Shown here: positions 43,176 to 50,940 of the stretch, in pieces
Layout of the letters: every line of letters starts with the position of its first letter
How positions within the stretch are numbered: the first letter of the stretch is position 1
Source: Streptomyces sp. JB150
GTDB lineage: Bacteria; Actinomycetota; Actinomycetes; Streptomycetales; Streptomycetaceae
DNA: 64,000 nt
Direction: 5' to 3'
NCBI RefSeq assembly: GCF_011193355.1
Contig: NZ_CP049780.1
Location: forward strand, 857,280 to 921,279
Notes under the pieces: generated by a model
What the model was told of the DNA's origin: nothing
Databases searched by the model: none
The model's input: the letters and a program-made list of their open reading frames with translations, nothing else
Translations under genes and position numbers: made by a program

Positions 43176-44381
43176 TCACTCCCCGGCGAGACGGCCCGCC
43201 GAGTGCACGCCCGGCTGGTACTTGGGCAGCCGGGCGGTGACTTTCATGCCCGCGCCGACGGCCGTCTCGATGACGAGGCCGTGGTCGTCGCCGTAGACCT
43301 GGCGGAGCCGGTCGTCGACGTTGGACAGGCCGATCCCGCCGGACGGGCTCACCTCGCCCGCGAGGATGCGGCGCAGCAGCGCGGGGTCCATTCCGGCGCC
43401 GTCGTCCTCGATGACGACCACGGCCTCGGCGCCGGCGTCCTGCGCGGTGATGCTGATGCGGCAGGTGCCGGCCTTGCCCTCCAGGCCGTGTTTGACCGCG
43501 TTCTCCACCAGGGGCTGCAGGCACAGGTAGGGCAGGGTGACCGGCAGCACCTCGGGGGCGATCTGGAGGGTGACCGAGAGGCGGTCGCCGAAGCGGGCCC
43601 GCACGAGCGCCAGGTAGTGGTCGATGGCGTGGAGTTCGTCGGCGAGGGTGGTGAAGTCGCCGTGCCGGCGGAACGAGTAGCGGGTGAAGTCGGCGAACTC
43701 CAGGAGCAGTTCGCGGGCGCGCTCGGGGTCGGTGCGCACGAACGAGGCGATCACGGCGAGCGAGTTGAAGATGAAGTGCGGGGAGATCTGGGCGCGCAGG
43801 GCCTTGATCTCGGCCTCGATGAGGCGGGTGCGGGAGCGGTCGAGGTCGGCGAGTTCGAGCTGCACGGAGACCCAGCGGGCGACCTCGGCGGCGGCGCGGA
43901 CGAGGACGGCGGACTCGCGGGGCGCGCAGGCGACGAGGGCGCCGTGGACGCGGTCGTCGACGGTGAGGGGGGCGACGACGGCCCAGCGCAGGGGGCAGTC
44001 GGGCGCGTCGCAGGTGAGCGGGAAGGCCTCGCCGCGGCCGGTCTCCAGCGGCCCGGTGAGCCGTGCCATGACCTCGGCGCGGTGGTGGGCGCCGACGCCG
44101 TCCCAGGCGAGGACGCGGCTGTCGTCGGTGAGGCAGAGGGCGTCCGTGCCGAGCAGGGTGCGCAGCCGGCGGGCCGACTTGCGGGCGGTCTCCTCGGTGA
44201 GGCCGGCGCGCAGCGGGGGCGCGGCGAGCGAGGCGGTGTGCAGGGTCTGGAAGGTGGCGTGTTCTACGGGGCTGCCGAGGCCGCCGAGGTGCTGGGTGCG
44301 GGCGGTGCGGCGGCCGAGCCAGAAACCGGCGGCGAGCAGGGGCAGGGCGGCCACGCACAGCCCGGCCAGGAAGCCGGTCAT
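43176..44381 (-). CDS. LytS-type sensor histidine kinase
   Basis: This 401-aa kinase of the LytS/YpdA class has an N-terminal hydrophobic helix (residues ~3-20), a GAF-like sensor region (~60-190), and then the phosphoacceptor ISPHFIFNSLAVI. The ATPase domain has LQPLVENAVKHGL, IEDDGAGMD and SGGIGLSNVDDRL. ATG overlaps the symporter stop by 4 nt. With the LytTR regulator at the start of the same operon it forms a two-component system that probably senses a solute carried by the symporter. Confidence 0.92.
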   Translation of the reverse strand: MTGFLAGLCVAALPLLAAGFWLGRRTARTQHLGGLGSPVEHATFQTLHTASLAAPPLRAGLTEETARKSARRLRTLLGTDALCLTDDSRVLAWDGVGAHHRAEVMARLTGPLETGRGEAFPLTCDAPDCPLRWAVVAPLTVDDRVHGALVACAPRESAVLVRAAAEVARWVSVQLELADLDRSRTRLIEAEIKALRAQISPHFIFNSLAVIASFVRTDPERARELLLEFADFTRYSFRRHGDFTTLADELHAIDHYLALVRARFGDRLSVTLQIAPEVLPVTLPYLCLQPLVENAVKHGLEGKAGTCRISITAQDAGAEAVVVIEDDGAGMDPALLRRILAGEVSPSGGIGLSNVDDRLRQVYGDDHGLVIETAVGAGMKVTARLPKYQPGVHSAGRLAGE

Positions 44382-46087
44382 GTCTTGGCCTCCGTGCGCA
44401 GCTGTTCGGGCAGGTGGAAGCGGGCCAGGACGGCCGCGGTCCCGGCGGGGACGCGGGCGGGGGTGGCGAGCGACACCAGGATCATGGTGAGGAAGCCGAG
44501 CGGAACCGACCACAGCGCCGGCCAGGCGAGCAGGGCGTGCAGCGGGCCGGCGGCGAAGCCGGTCATGGTGGCGGCGACGGCGGCGAACGCGGAGCCGCCG
44601 CCGACGAGCATCCCGGCGGCGGCGCCGGGCGGGGTGAGCCGCCGCCACCAGATGCCGAGGACGAGCAGCGGGCAGAACGAGGACGCGGACACGGCGAAGG
44701 CGAGCCCGACCGCGTCGGCGACGGGCAGCCCGCCGACGAGCACGCTGGCGGCGAGCGGGGCGGCCATGGCGAGCAGGGTGCCGAGCCGGAAGTGGCGTAC
44801 GCCGCGGGAGGGCAGCACGTCCTGGGTGAGCACCCCGGCGACGGCCATGGCGAGGCCGGAGGCGGTGGACAGGAACGCGGCGAAGGCGCCGCCGGCGAGC
44901 AGCGCGCCGAGGAGGTCGCCGCCGACGCCGCCGACCATCCGGCCGGGCAGCAGGAGGACGGCGGCGTCGGCGTCGCCGGTGAGGGTGAGTTCGGGGGCGT
45001 AGAGGCGGCCGAGGGCGCCGTAGAGCGGGGGCAGCAGGTAGAAGGCGCCGATCAGGGCGAGGACGGCGACCGTGGTGCGGCGGGCGGCGACGCCGTGCGG
45101 GCTGGTGTAGAAGCGGACGACGACGTGCGGCAGGCCCATGGTGCCGAGGAAGGTGGCGAGGATCAGCCCGTACGTGGCGTAGAGGGGGCGTTCCTCGCGG
45201 CCCGCGGTGAGGGAGGTGGACATGGTGGTGTCGCCGTCGCGGTCGGCGGCGGGGACGGGGGTGCCGGGCGGGAAGGTGAGGTGGGTGCCCTGGTCGACGC
45301 GGTGGGTGCCGGCGGGCAGGTGGATCTCGGTGCCGTGGTGGGCGCGGCCGTCGACGGTGCCGTCCACGGTGACCGTCAGGGGGCGTTCCAGGCGCAGGTC
45401 GAGGGTGGTGTCGATGCGGACGGAGCGCTGTTCGCGGAAGGCGGGCGGCTCGTCGAAGGCGCGGCGGGGGGCGCCGTCGGACTGCCAGGCGAGGACGAGG
45501 AAGAAGGCGGGGACGAGCAGGGCGGTCAGCTTCAGCCAGTACTGGAAGGCCTGCACGAAGGTGATGCTGCGCATGCCGCCGGCGGCGACGATGGCCACGA
45601 CGACGACCGCGACGATGATCCCGCCGAGCCAGTCGGGTGCCCCGGTGAGCACGGTCAGGGTGAGTCCGGCGCCCTGGAGCTGCGGCAGCAGGTAGAGCCA
45701 GCCGACGCCGACGACGAAGGCGCTCGCGAGCCGCCGTACCGCCTGGGAGGCGAGCCGGGCCTCGGCGAAGTCGGGCAGGGTGTAGGCGCCGGAGCGGCGC
45801 AGCGGGGCGGCGACGAACAGCAGCAGGACGAGGTAGCCGGCGGTGTAGCCCACCGGGTACCAGAGCATGTCCGGGCCCTGGACGAGGACCAGGCCGGCGA
45901 TGCCGAGGAAGGAGGCGGCGGAGAGGTACTCGCCGCTGATGGCGGCGGCGTTCAGGCGGGGGCCGACGGTGCGGGAGGCGACGTAGAAGTCGGAGGTGGT
46001 GCGGGAGATGCGCAGGCCGAAGGCGCCGACGAGGACGGTGGCGAGGACGACGAGGGCGACGGCGGGGACGGCGTAGTTCGAGTTCAT
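44378..46087 (-). CDS. sodium/solute symporter (ActP/cation-acetate type)
   Basis: This 569-aa protein of the SSS family (ActP-like) has about thirteen hydrophobic segments. Marks include DFYVASRTVGPRLNAAAISGEY, SAASFLGIAGLV and GTMGLPHVVVRFYTSPHG. An unusual ~85-residue hydrophilic insertion (around residues 225-310), with repeated TVDGTV-type strands, splits the middle of the protein; it is probably extracellular. It likely imports acetate, pyruvate or a similar monocarboxylate with Na+. It sits between a small DUF485-like membrane gene and the sensor kinase. Confidence 0.88.
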   Translation of the reverse strand: MNSNYAVPAVALVVLATVLVGAFGLRISRTTSDFYVASRTVGPRLNAAAISGEYLSAASFLGIAGLVLVQGPDMLWYPVGYTAGYLVLLLFVAAPLRRSGAYTLPDFAEARLASQAVRRLASAFVVGVGWLYLLPQLQGAGLTLTVLTGAPDWLGGIIVAVVVVAIVAAGGMRSITFVQAFQYWLKLTALLVPAFFLVLAWQSDGAPRRAFDEPPAFREQRSVRIDTTLDLRLERPLTVTVDGTVDGRAHHGTEIHLPAGTHRVDQGTHLTFPPGTPVPAADRDGDTTMSTSLTAGREERPLYATYGLILATFLGTMGLPHVVVRFYTSPHGVAARRTTVAVLALIGAFYLLPPLYGALGRLYAPELTLTGDADAAVLLLPGRMVGGVGGDLLGALLAGGAFAAFLSTASGLAMAVAGVLTQDVLPSRGVRHFRLGTLLAMAAPLAASVLVGGLPVADAVGLAFAVSASSFCPLLVLGIWWRRLTPPGAAAGMLVGGGSAFAAVAATMTGFAAGPLHALLAWPALWSVPLGFLTMILVSLATPARVPAGTAAVLARFHLPEQLRTEAKT

Positions 46088-46098
46088 CGCGGACGGGT

Positions 46099-46458
46099 TC
46101 AGCGGTCCTCGACCAGGCGGACGAAGTCGCGTTCGTTGCGTTCGGCGCGGCGGACGTACCAGTGGGCGAGCAGGACGAGCGGGGCGTAGAGGCAGAAGCC
46201 GAGGACCAGCCACTGCAGGCGGCCCGCGTCGGGGGCGGTCGCGAAGACCAGCGGGAGCGGGCCGATCAGCAGGACGAGGACGGCGCAGCCGGTGAGGGCG
46301 GCGCGCAGCTGGGTGCGCATGAGGGAGCGGACGTAGGTGTGACCGAGGGTGGTCTGCTCGTCGATCTCGGTGCGCGGGCGGTAGGGGCCGGGGGTGCGGT
46401 GGGCGCGGCGGGGCGGGCCGGTGACGGTGACGCGGCGGTCGGCGGGGCTGTTCGGCAC
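46099..46458 (-). CDS. small DUF485-like membrane protein
   Basis: This 119-aa protein has two hydrophobic helices (ALTGCAVLVLLIGPLPLVFA and LQWLVLGFCLYAPLVLLAHWYV) and a basic C-terminus with RRAERNERDFVRL. It resembles the DUF485/DUF4212 small partners encoded next to SSS symporters, which may act as an accessory subunit. GTG at 46458 lies 2 nt after the regulator stop and the symporter ATG follows by 11 nt, so the genes are coupled. Confidence 0.8.
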   Translation of the reverse strand: MPNSPADRRVTVTGPPRRAHRTPGPYRPRTEIDEQTTLGHTYVRSLMRTQLRAALTGCAVLVLLIGPLPLVFATAPDAGRLQWLVLGFCLYAPLVLLAHWYVRRAERNERDFVRLVEDR

Positions 46459-46460
46459 GG

Positions 46461-47216
46461 TCAGGGCCTCCTCATGAGCAGGTCCCGCAGTTCCCGGGCG
46501 TGGCGGCGGCTGACCTGGAGTTCCTCGGAGCCGACCAGGACGCTGACCGTGCCCGCGTCCAGGCGCAGCTCGCCGATGTGGCGGAGGGCGACGAGGTGGC
46601 GGCGGTGGATGCGGACGAAGCCGCGGGAGCGCCAGCGTTCCTCCAGGGTGGACAGCGGGATGCGGACCAGGTGGCTGCCGCCCTGGCCGGTGTGGAGGCG
46701 GGCGTAGTCGCCCTGGGCCTCGACGTGGGTGATGTCGTCGACGGCGACGAACCGGGTCACTCCGCCCAGCTCCACGGGGATCTGGTCGGGGTCGGGTTCG
46801 TGGACGGGGATGCGGGGGGTGGCGGTGCCGCGCAGTTCGGCGGCGCGGCGCACGGCTTCGGCGAGGCGTTCCTTGCGGACGGGTTTGAGGACGTAGTCGA
46901 CGGCCTTGAGGTCGAAGGCCTGGACGGCGAAGTCCTCGTGGGCGGTGACGAAGACGACCAGCGGCGGCCGGGCGAAGCCGGTGAGCAGCCGGGCGAGGTC
47001 GAGGCCGTCGAGGCCGGGCATCTGGATGTCGAGGAAGACGACGTCGATGGCCTCGGGGCCGTCGGGGCCGGACTCCAGGGCGCGGTTGATCCGGCGCAGC
47101 GCCTCGGTGGCGTCTCCGGCGCCCTCGGCGCTGCCGATGCGGGGGTCGGCACGCAGGAGGTAGAGCAGCTCCTCCAGCGAGGGGCGTTCGTCGTCGACAG
47201 CCAGGGCGCGCAGCAT
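46461..47216 (-). CDS. LytTR response regulator
   Basis: This 251-aa regulator has an N-terminal receiver domain (residues 1-120; acidic pocket AVDDE, phospho-acceptor Asp in VVFLDIQMPGLDG, Thr/Lys in FVTAHEDF and VLKPV) and a C-terminal LytTR DNA-binding domain (DDITHVEAQGDYARLHT, FVRIHRRHLVALRHI). ATG at 47216 is chosen; the frame could also begin at 47237 or 47252. It heads the four-gene operon containing its cognate kinase. Divergent from the Lrp gene. Confidence 0.92.
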   Translation of the reverse strand: MLRALAVDDERPSLEELLYLLRADPRIGSAEGAGDATEALRRINRALESGPDGPEAIDVVFLDIQMPGLDGLDLARLLTGFARPPLVVFVTAHEDFAVQAFDLKAVDYVLKPVRKERLAEAVRRAAELRGTATPRIPVHEPDPDQIPVELGGVTRFVAVDDITHVEAQGDYARLHTGQGGSHLVRIPLSTLEERWRSRGFVRIHRRHLVALRHIGELRLDAGTVSVLVGSEELQVSRRHARELRDLLMRRP

Positions 47217-47325
47217 GAACCCGGAGTGTAGGAGCATTCCGTACGCCTGCACACGGGCTGTCGCCGACCGTCCTCACGACGTCCTCACGACGTTCCCGCT
47301 GGATACGGCTGGATACAGTGCGGCC

Positions 47326-47820
47326 ATGAACAGCAGGCCGGCACCGTTCGACGACCTCGACCGGAAGATCGTCACCGCGCTCATGGCGAACGCGCGCACC
47401 AGTTTCGCCGAGATCGGGGCGGCGATCGGGCTGTCCGCGACGGCGGTGAAGCGCCGGGTGGACCGGCTGCGGGAGACGGGGGTGATCACGGGGTTCACGG
47501 CGACGGTGAAGCCGTCGGCACTCGGCTGGCGTACGGAGGCGTACGTCGAGGTGTACTGCGAGGGCGCGGCCCCGCCGCGGCGGCTGGCCGAGGTGGTGCG
47601 CAACCATCCGGAGATCACCGCGGCGATGACGGTGACGGGCGGCGCGGACGCGCTGCTGCATGTGCGGGCGCGGGACGTGGAGCACTTCGAGGAGGTGCTG
47701 GAGCGGATCCGTGCGGAGCCGTTCATCAGGAAGACGATCAGTGTGATGGTGCTGTCCCATCTGATCCCGGACAGTCCGGAGGCGGGAGCGAACCAGCCTG
47801 CTCCTGATGACGGAGGGTGA
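47326..47820 (+). CDS. Lrp/AsnC family regulator
   Basis: This 164-aa feast/famine regulator has an N-terminal HTH, LDRKIVTALMANARTSFAEIG to SATAVKRRVDRLRETGVITGF (core AVKRRVDRLRETGVI), and a C-terminal RAM ligand domain (EVVRNHPEITAAMTVTGGADALLHV). ATG follows a direct repeat of GTCCTCACGAC. It lies immediately upstream of the arginine-derivative catabolic pair at 48033-50080, which suggests that it controls those genes in response to an amino acid such as arginine or ornithine. Confidence 0.9.
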   Translation: MNSRPAPFDDLDRKIVTALMANARTSFAEIGAAIGLSATAVKRRVDRLRETGVITGFTATVKPSALGWRTEAYVEVYCEGAAPPRRLAEVVRNHPEITAAMTVTGGADALLHVRARDVEHFEEVLERIRAEPFIRKTISVMVLSHLIPDSPEAGANQPAPDDGG

Positions 47821-47920
47821 CACGGGCATCGGCGGGCGGCGCCGGACGACGCAGGACGGCGCCCGGGCGGCGCGGGATGACGGGAGAGGACGAAGGAGGC
47901 GTGCGTCTGCGCTGATCACA

Positions 47921-47937
47921 ACGCAGCGATGCTGCGT
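47921..47937 (+). promoter_or_regulatory. palindrome upstream of dimethylargininase, possible Lrp site
   Basis: ACGCAGC-GAT-GCTGCGT is a perfect 7+7 inverted repeat about 95 nt before the dimethylargininase GTG. Another CGCAGC follows at 47942-47947. It is a plausible operator for the adjacent Lrp/AsnC protein; unproven. Confidence 0.5.
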
Positions 47938-48032
47938 CGACGCGCAGCTTTCGTTTCTTGTCGGGCGTCCGCTCCCTCCCTACCGTTGTGTCAACCCCCA
48001 GTAGACACCGCAGGAAGCGGAGGAACCCCTCT

Positions 48033-48857
48033 GTGTCCCACAGCCGTGTGCCGCGCCGGCGGCGCTTTCTCGTCTGCGAACCCAGACACTTCGCCGTGCA
48101 GTACGCGATCAACCCCTGGATGCATCCCGACGTCCGGGTCGATGCCGATCTCGCGCAGGAGCAGTGGCAGAAGCTGATCGCCGCCTATCGCGCCCACGGG
48201 CACACGGTCGAGGCCGTGGAGCCGGTGGCGGGCCTGCCCGACATGGTGTTCGCGGCGAACTCGGCGTTCGTCGTCGGCGGCCGGGTCTTCGGCTCCCTCT
48301 TCCACGCCCCGCAGCGCCGTCCGGAGACCGCGCACTACGAGACCTGGTTCAAGGCGGCGGGCTACGAGGTGTTCCGGCCGGAGTCGGTGTGCGAGGGCGA
48401 GGGCGACCTGGTGTGGACGGGCCGGTACGTGCTGGCCGGCACCGGGTTCCGCACCACGCGGCAGGCGCACCACGAGGCGCAGGAGTTCTTCGGGCACCCG
48501 GTGATCAGCCTGACGCTGGTGGACCCGTACTTCTACCACCTGGACACGGCGCTGTTCGTCCTCGACGACTCCGCCGGCGGCGACAACATCGCGTACTACC
48601 CGGAGGCGTTCTCACCGGGCAGCCGTGAGGTCCTGAGGCGGCTGTATCCGGACGCGGTGCTCGCCGGCCGCGACGACGCGATGGCGTTCGGCCTGAACTC
48701 GGTGTCCGACGGCCACCATGTGTTCATCGCGCCCCGAGCCGAGGCGCTGGCCGCCCGCCTCGACGACCACGGCTATGTCCCCGTCCCCGTCGACCTGTCG
48801 GAGTTCCACAAGGCCGGCGGCGGCATCAAGTGCTGCACTCAGGAGATCCGTTCATGA
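48033..48857 (+). CDS. ddaH: dimethylargininase (N-omega-dimethylarginine dimethylaminohydrolase)
   Basis: This 274-aa amidinotransferase-fold enzyme converts methylated arginines to citrulline and methylamines. It may alternatively act as an arginine-deiminase-like enzyme. It shows VCEPRHFAV, DMVFAANSAFV, EGEGDLVWTGR, the catalytic His in FYHLDTALFVL and the terminal nucleophile Cys in GGIKCCTQEIR. GTG at 48033 has GGAGG 9 nt upstream. Its stop overlaps the ornithine aminotransferase ATG by 4 nt. Together with rocD it fits arginine/ornithine use as a nitrogen source, probably under the upstream Lrp gene. Confidence 0.9.
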   Translation: MSHSRVPRRRRFLVCEPRHFAVQYAINPWMHPDVRVDADLAQEQWQKLIAAYRAHGHTVEAVEPVAGLPDMVFAANSAFVVGGRVFGSLFHAPQRRPETAHYETWFKAAGYEVFRPESVCEGEGDLVWTGRYVLAGTGFRTTRQAHHEAQEFFGHPVISLTLVDPYFYHLDTALFVLDDSAGGDNIAYYPEAFSPGSREVLRRLYPDAVLAGRDDAMAFGLNSVSDGHHVFIAPRAEALAARLDDHGYVPVPVDLSEFHKAGGGIKCCTQEIRS

Positions 48858-50080
48858 CCGCACCCGCCCGCACCGCCCGTGACTCCGCCGAGCTGATCGC
48901 CGCCGAGCGGCCCGTCCTCGCGCACAACTACCACCCGCTGCCCGTGGTGGTGGCCCGTGCCGAGGGCACGTGGGTGGAGGACGTCGAGGGCCGCCGCTAT
49001 CTGGACATGCTGGCCGGTTACTCGGCGCTCAACTTCGGCCACCGCCACCCGGTGCTGATCGAGGCCGCGCACCGCCAGCTGGACCGGCTGACCCTCACCT
49101 CCCGGGCCTTCCACAACGACCGGCTCGCCGAGTTCGCCGAACGGCTGACCGCGCTCACGGGGCTGGACATGGTGCTGCCGATGAACACCGGCGCGGAGGC
49201 GGTGGAGAGCGGCGTCAAGGTGGCCCGCAAGTGGGCGTACGACGTCAAGGGCGTGCCCGCCGACCGGGCGACGATCGTGGTGGCGGCGGAGAACTTCCAC
49301 GGCCGCACCACGACGATCGTCAGCTTCTCCACGGACGAGGTGGCGCGCGGCGGCTTCGGCCCGTTCACGCCCGGCTTCAAGGTCGTGCCGTACAACGACC
49401 TGGCGGCGCTCGAGGCGGCGGTCGACGAGACCACGGCGGCGGTGCTGATCGAGCCGGTGCAGGGCGAGGCGGGTGTGATCATCCCCGACGACGGCTATCT
49501 GGCCGGGGTCCGTGAGCTGACGCGCAGCGCGGGCTGTCTGTTCATCGCGGACGAGATCCAGTCCGGTCTGGGCCGCACCGGCCGCACCCTCGCCGTCGAG
49601 CACGAGGACGTCGTGCCGGACATGGTGCTGCTCGGCAAGGCGCTGGGCGGCGGGATCGTGCCGGTGTCCGCGGTGGTCGCCCGCCGCGAGGTCCTGCAGG
49701 TGCTGCATCCGGGCGAGCACGGCTCGACCTTCGGCGGCAACCCGCTCGCCGCCGCCGTCGGCACGGCCGTCGTCGGGCTGCTGGAGACCGGCGAGTTCCA
49801 GCGCCACGCGGCCGAGCTGGGCGTCGTGCTGCGGGGCGGTCTGACCGACCTGGTCGGCAAGGGCGTGGTCGGTTTCCGCGCGCGCGGCCTGTGGGCGGGC
49901 GTCGACATCGACCCGGCCATCGGCACCGGACGGGAGATCAGCGAACGGCTGATGCGCGAGGGCGTCCTCGTCAAGGACACCCACGGCTCCACGATCCGCC
50001 TGGCCCCGCCGCTGACCGTCACGGGCGAGGAACTGCGCTCGGCGCTCGGGGCGTTGGAGAAGGTACTGGCACAGGGCTGA
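48854..50080 (+). CDS. rocD: ornithine aminotransferase
   Basis: This 408-aa PLP enzyme of class III converts ornithine and 2-oxoglutarate to glutamate semialdehyde. Conserved features include ALNFGHRHPVLI, PMNTGAEAVESGVKVARK, ENFHGRTTTIVS, FIADEIQSGLGRTG, and the PLP-binding Lys in LLGKALGGGIVPVSA near residue 262; GSTFGGNPLAAAVG follows. The ATG has AGGAG 8 nt upstream and overlaps the preceding stop. Product enters proline/glutamate metabolism. Confidence 0.95.
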   Translation: MTAPARTARDSAELIAAERPVLAHNYHPLPVVVARAEGTWVEDVEGRRYLDMLAGYSALNFGHRHPVLIEAAHRQLDRLTLTSRAFHNDRLAEFAERLTALTGLDMVLPMNTGAEAVESGVKVARKWAYDVKGVPADRATIVVAAENFHGRTTTIVSFSTDEVARGGFGPFTPGFKVVPYNDLAALEAAVDETTAAVLIEPVQGEAGVIIPDDGYLAGVRELTRSAGCLFIADEIQSGLGRTGRTLAVEHEDVVPDMVLLGKALGGGIVPVSAVVARREVLQVLHPGEHGSTFGGNPLAAAVGTAVVGLLETGEFQRHAAELGVVLRGGLTDLVGKGVVGFRARGLWAGVDIDPAIGTGREISERLMREGVLVKDTHGSTIRLAPPLTVTGEELRSALGALEKVLAQG

Positions 50081-50152
50081 GCCCGGGGCCTTCCCCTGGA
50101 TCGCCGAGTCTTCAACGATGATGGGGAACCCCTGACAGGAGGTGCGTTCCCC

Positions 50153-50872
50153 TTGTTCTACCAGCTGCTCAAGCACGTACTGCTGGGACCGCTGCTGAGA
50201 GCGGTGTTCCGGCCCCGGATCGAAGGCCTGGAGCACGTCCCGGCGTCGGGCGCGGCCATCGTCGCCGGGAACCATCTGTCGTTCTCGGACCACTTCCTGA
50301 TGCCGGCGGTGCTCAAGCGGCGGATCACGTTCCTGGCGAAGGCCGAGTACTTCACGGGCCCCGGCCTGAAGGGACGGCTGACCGCCGCGTTCTTCCGCAG
50401 CGCGGGACAGATCCCGGTGGACCGCTCCGGGAAGGACGCGGGACAGGCGGCGATCCGGGAAGGGCTCGGGGTGCTGAGCCGGGACGAACTGCTCGGCATC
50501 TACCCGGAGGGCACGCGGTCGCACGACGGGCGGCTGTACAAGGGGAAGGTCGGGGTCGCGGTGATGGCGCTGAAGGCCGGCGTGCCGGTCGTGCCGTGCG
50601 CGATGATCGGCACCTTCGAGGCGCAGCCGCCCGGCCGCAAGCTGCCCCGCGTCCGTCCGGTGACGATCCGCTTCGGCGAGCCGCTGGACTTCTCGCGGTA
50701 CGCCGGGATGGAGAACGAGAAGGCGGTCCTGCGGGCCGTCACCGACGAGATCATGTACGCGATCCTGGCGCTGTCCGGGCAGGAGTACGTCGACCGGTAC
50801 GCGGCCGACGTGAAGGCGCAGGAGGCCGCCGAGGCGAAGGAACGCAGGTCTCGGCGGATGCCGCTGAGCTGA
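50153..50872 (+). CDS. plsC: 1-acylglycerol-3-phosphate acyltransferase (PlsC-like)
   Basis: This 239-aa membrane-associated acyltransferase makes phosphatidate. The catalytic block NHLSFSDHF (NHx4D) occurs near residue 42, FLAKAEYF follows, and IYPEGTRSHDG carries the EGTRS glycerol-phosphate-binding motif. The hydrophobic N-terminus (LLKHVLLGPLLRAVF) likely anchors the protein. The start is TTG at 50153, supported by AGGAGGT at 50138 with ~9-nt spacing and the absence of a better ATG. A bidirectional hairpin follows. Confidence 0.9.
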   Translation: MFYQLLKHVLLGPLLRAVFRPRIEGLEHVPASGAAIVAGNHLSFSDHFLMPAVLKRRITFLAKAEYFTGPGLKGRLTAAFFRSAGQIPVDRSGKDAGQAAIREGLGVLSRDELLGIYPEGTRSHDGRLYKGKVGVAVMALKAGVPVVPCAMIGTFEAQPPGRKLPRVRPVTIRFGEPLDFSRYAGMENEKAVLRAVTDEIMYAILALSGQEYVDRYAADVKAQEAAEAKERRSRRMPLS

Positions 50873-50886
50873 GCGCGCACCCGGGA

Positions 50887-50916
50887 GGGGCGGCCGGTGT
50901 CACCACCGGCCGCCCC
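50887..50916. terminator. bidirectional hairpin terminator
   Basis: A 13-bp perfect stem, GGGGCGGCCGGTG (50887-50899) with CACCGGCCGCCCC (50904-50916), and a 4-nt loop, then TTCACCT. It separates the plus-strand acyltransferase and the minus-strand peptidase, which converge here. Confidence 0.8.
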
Positions 50917-50940
50917 TTCACCTCGTAGGGCGTTCGCCGC

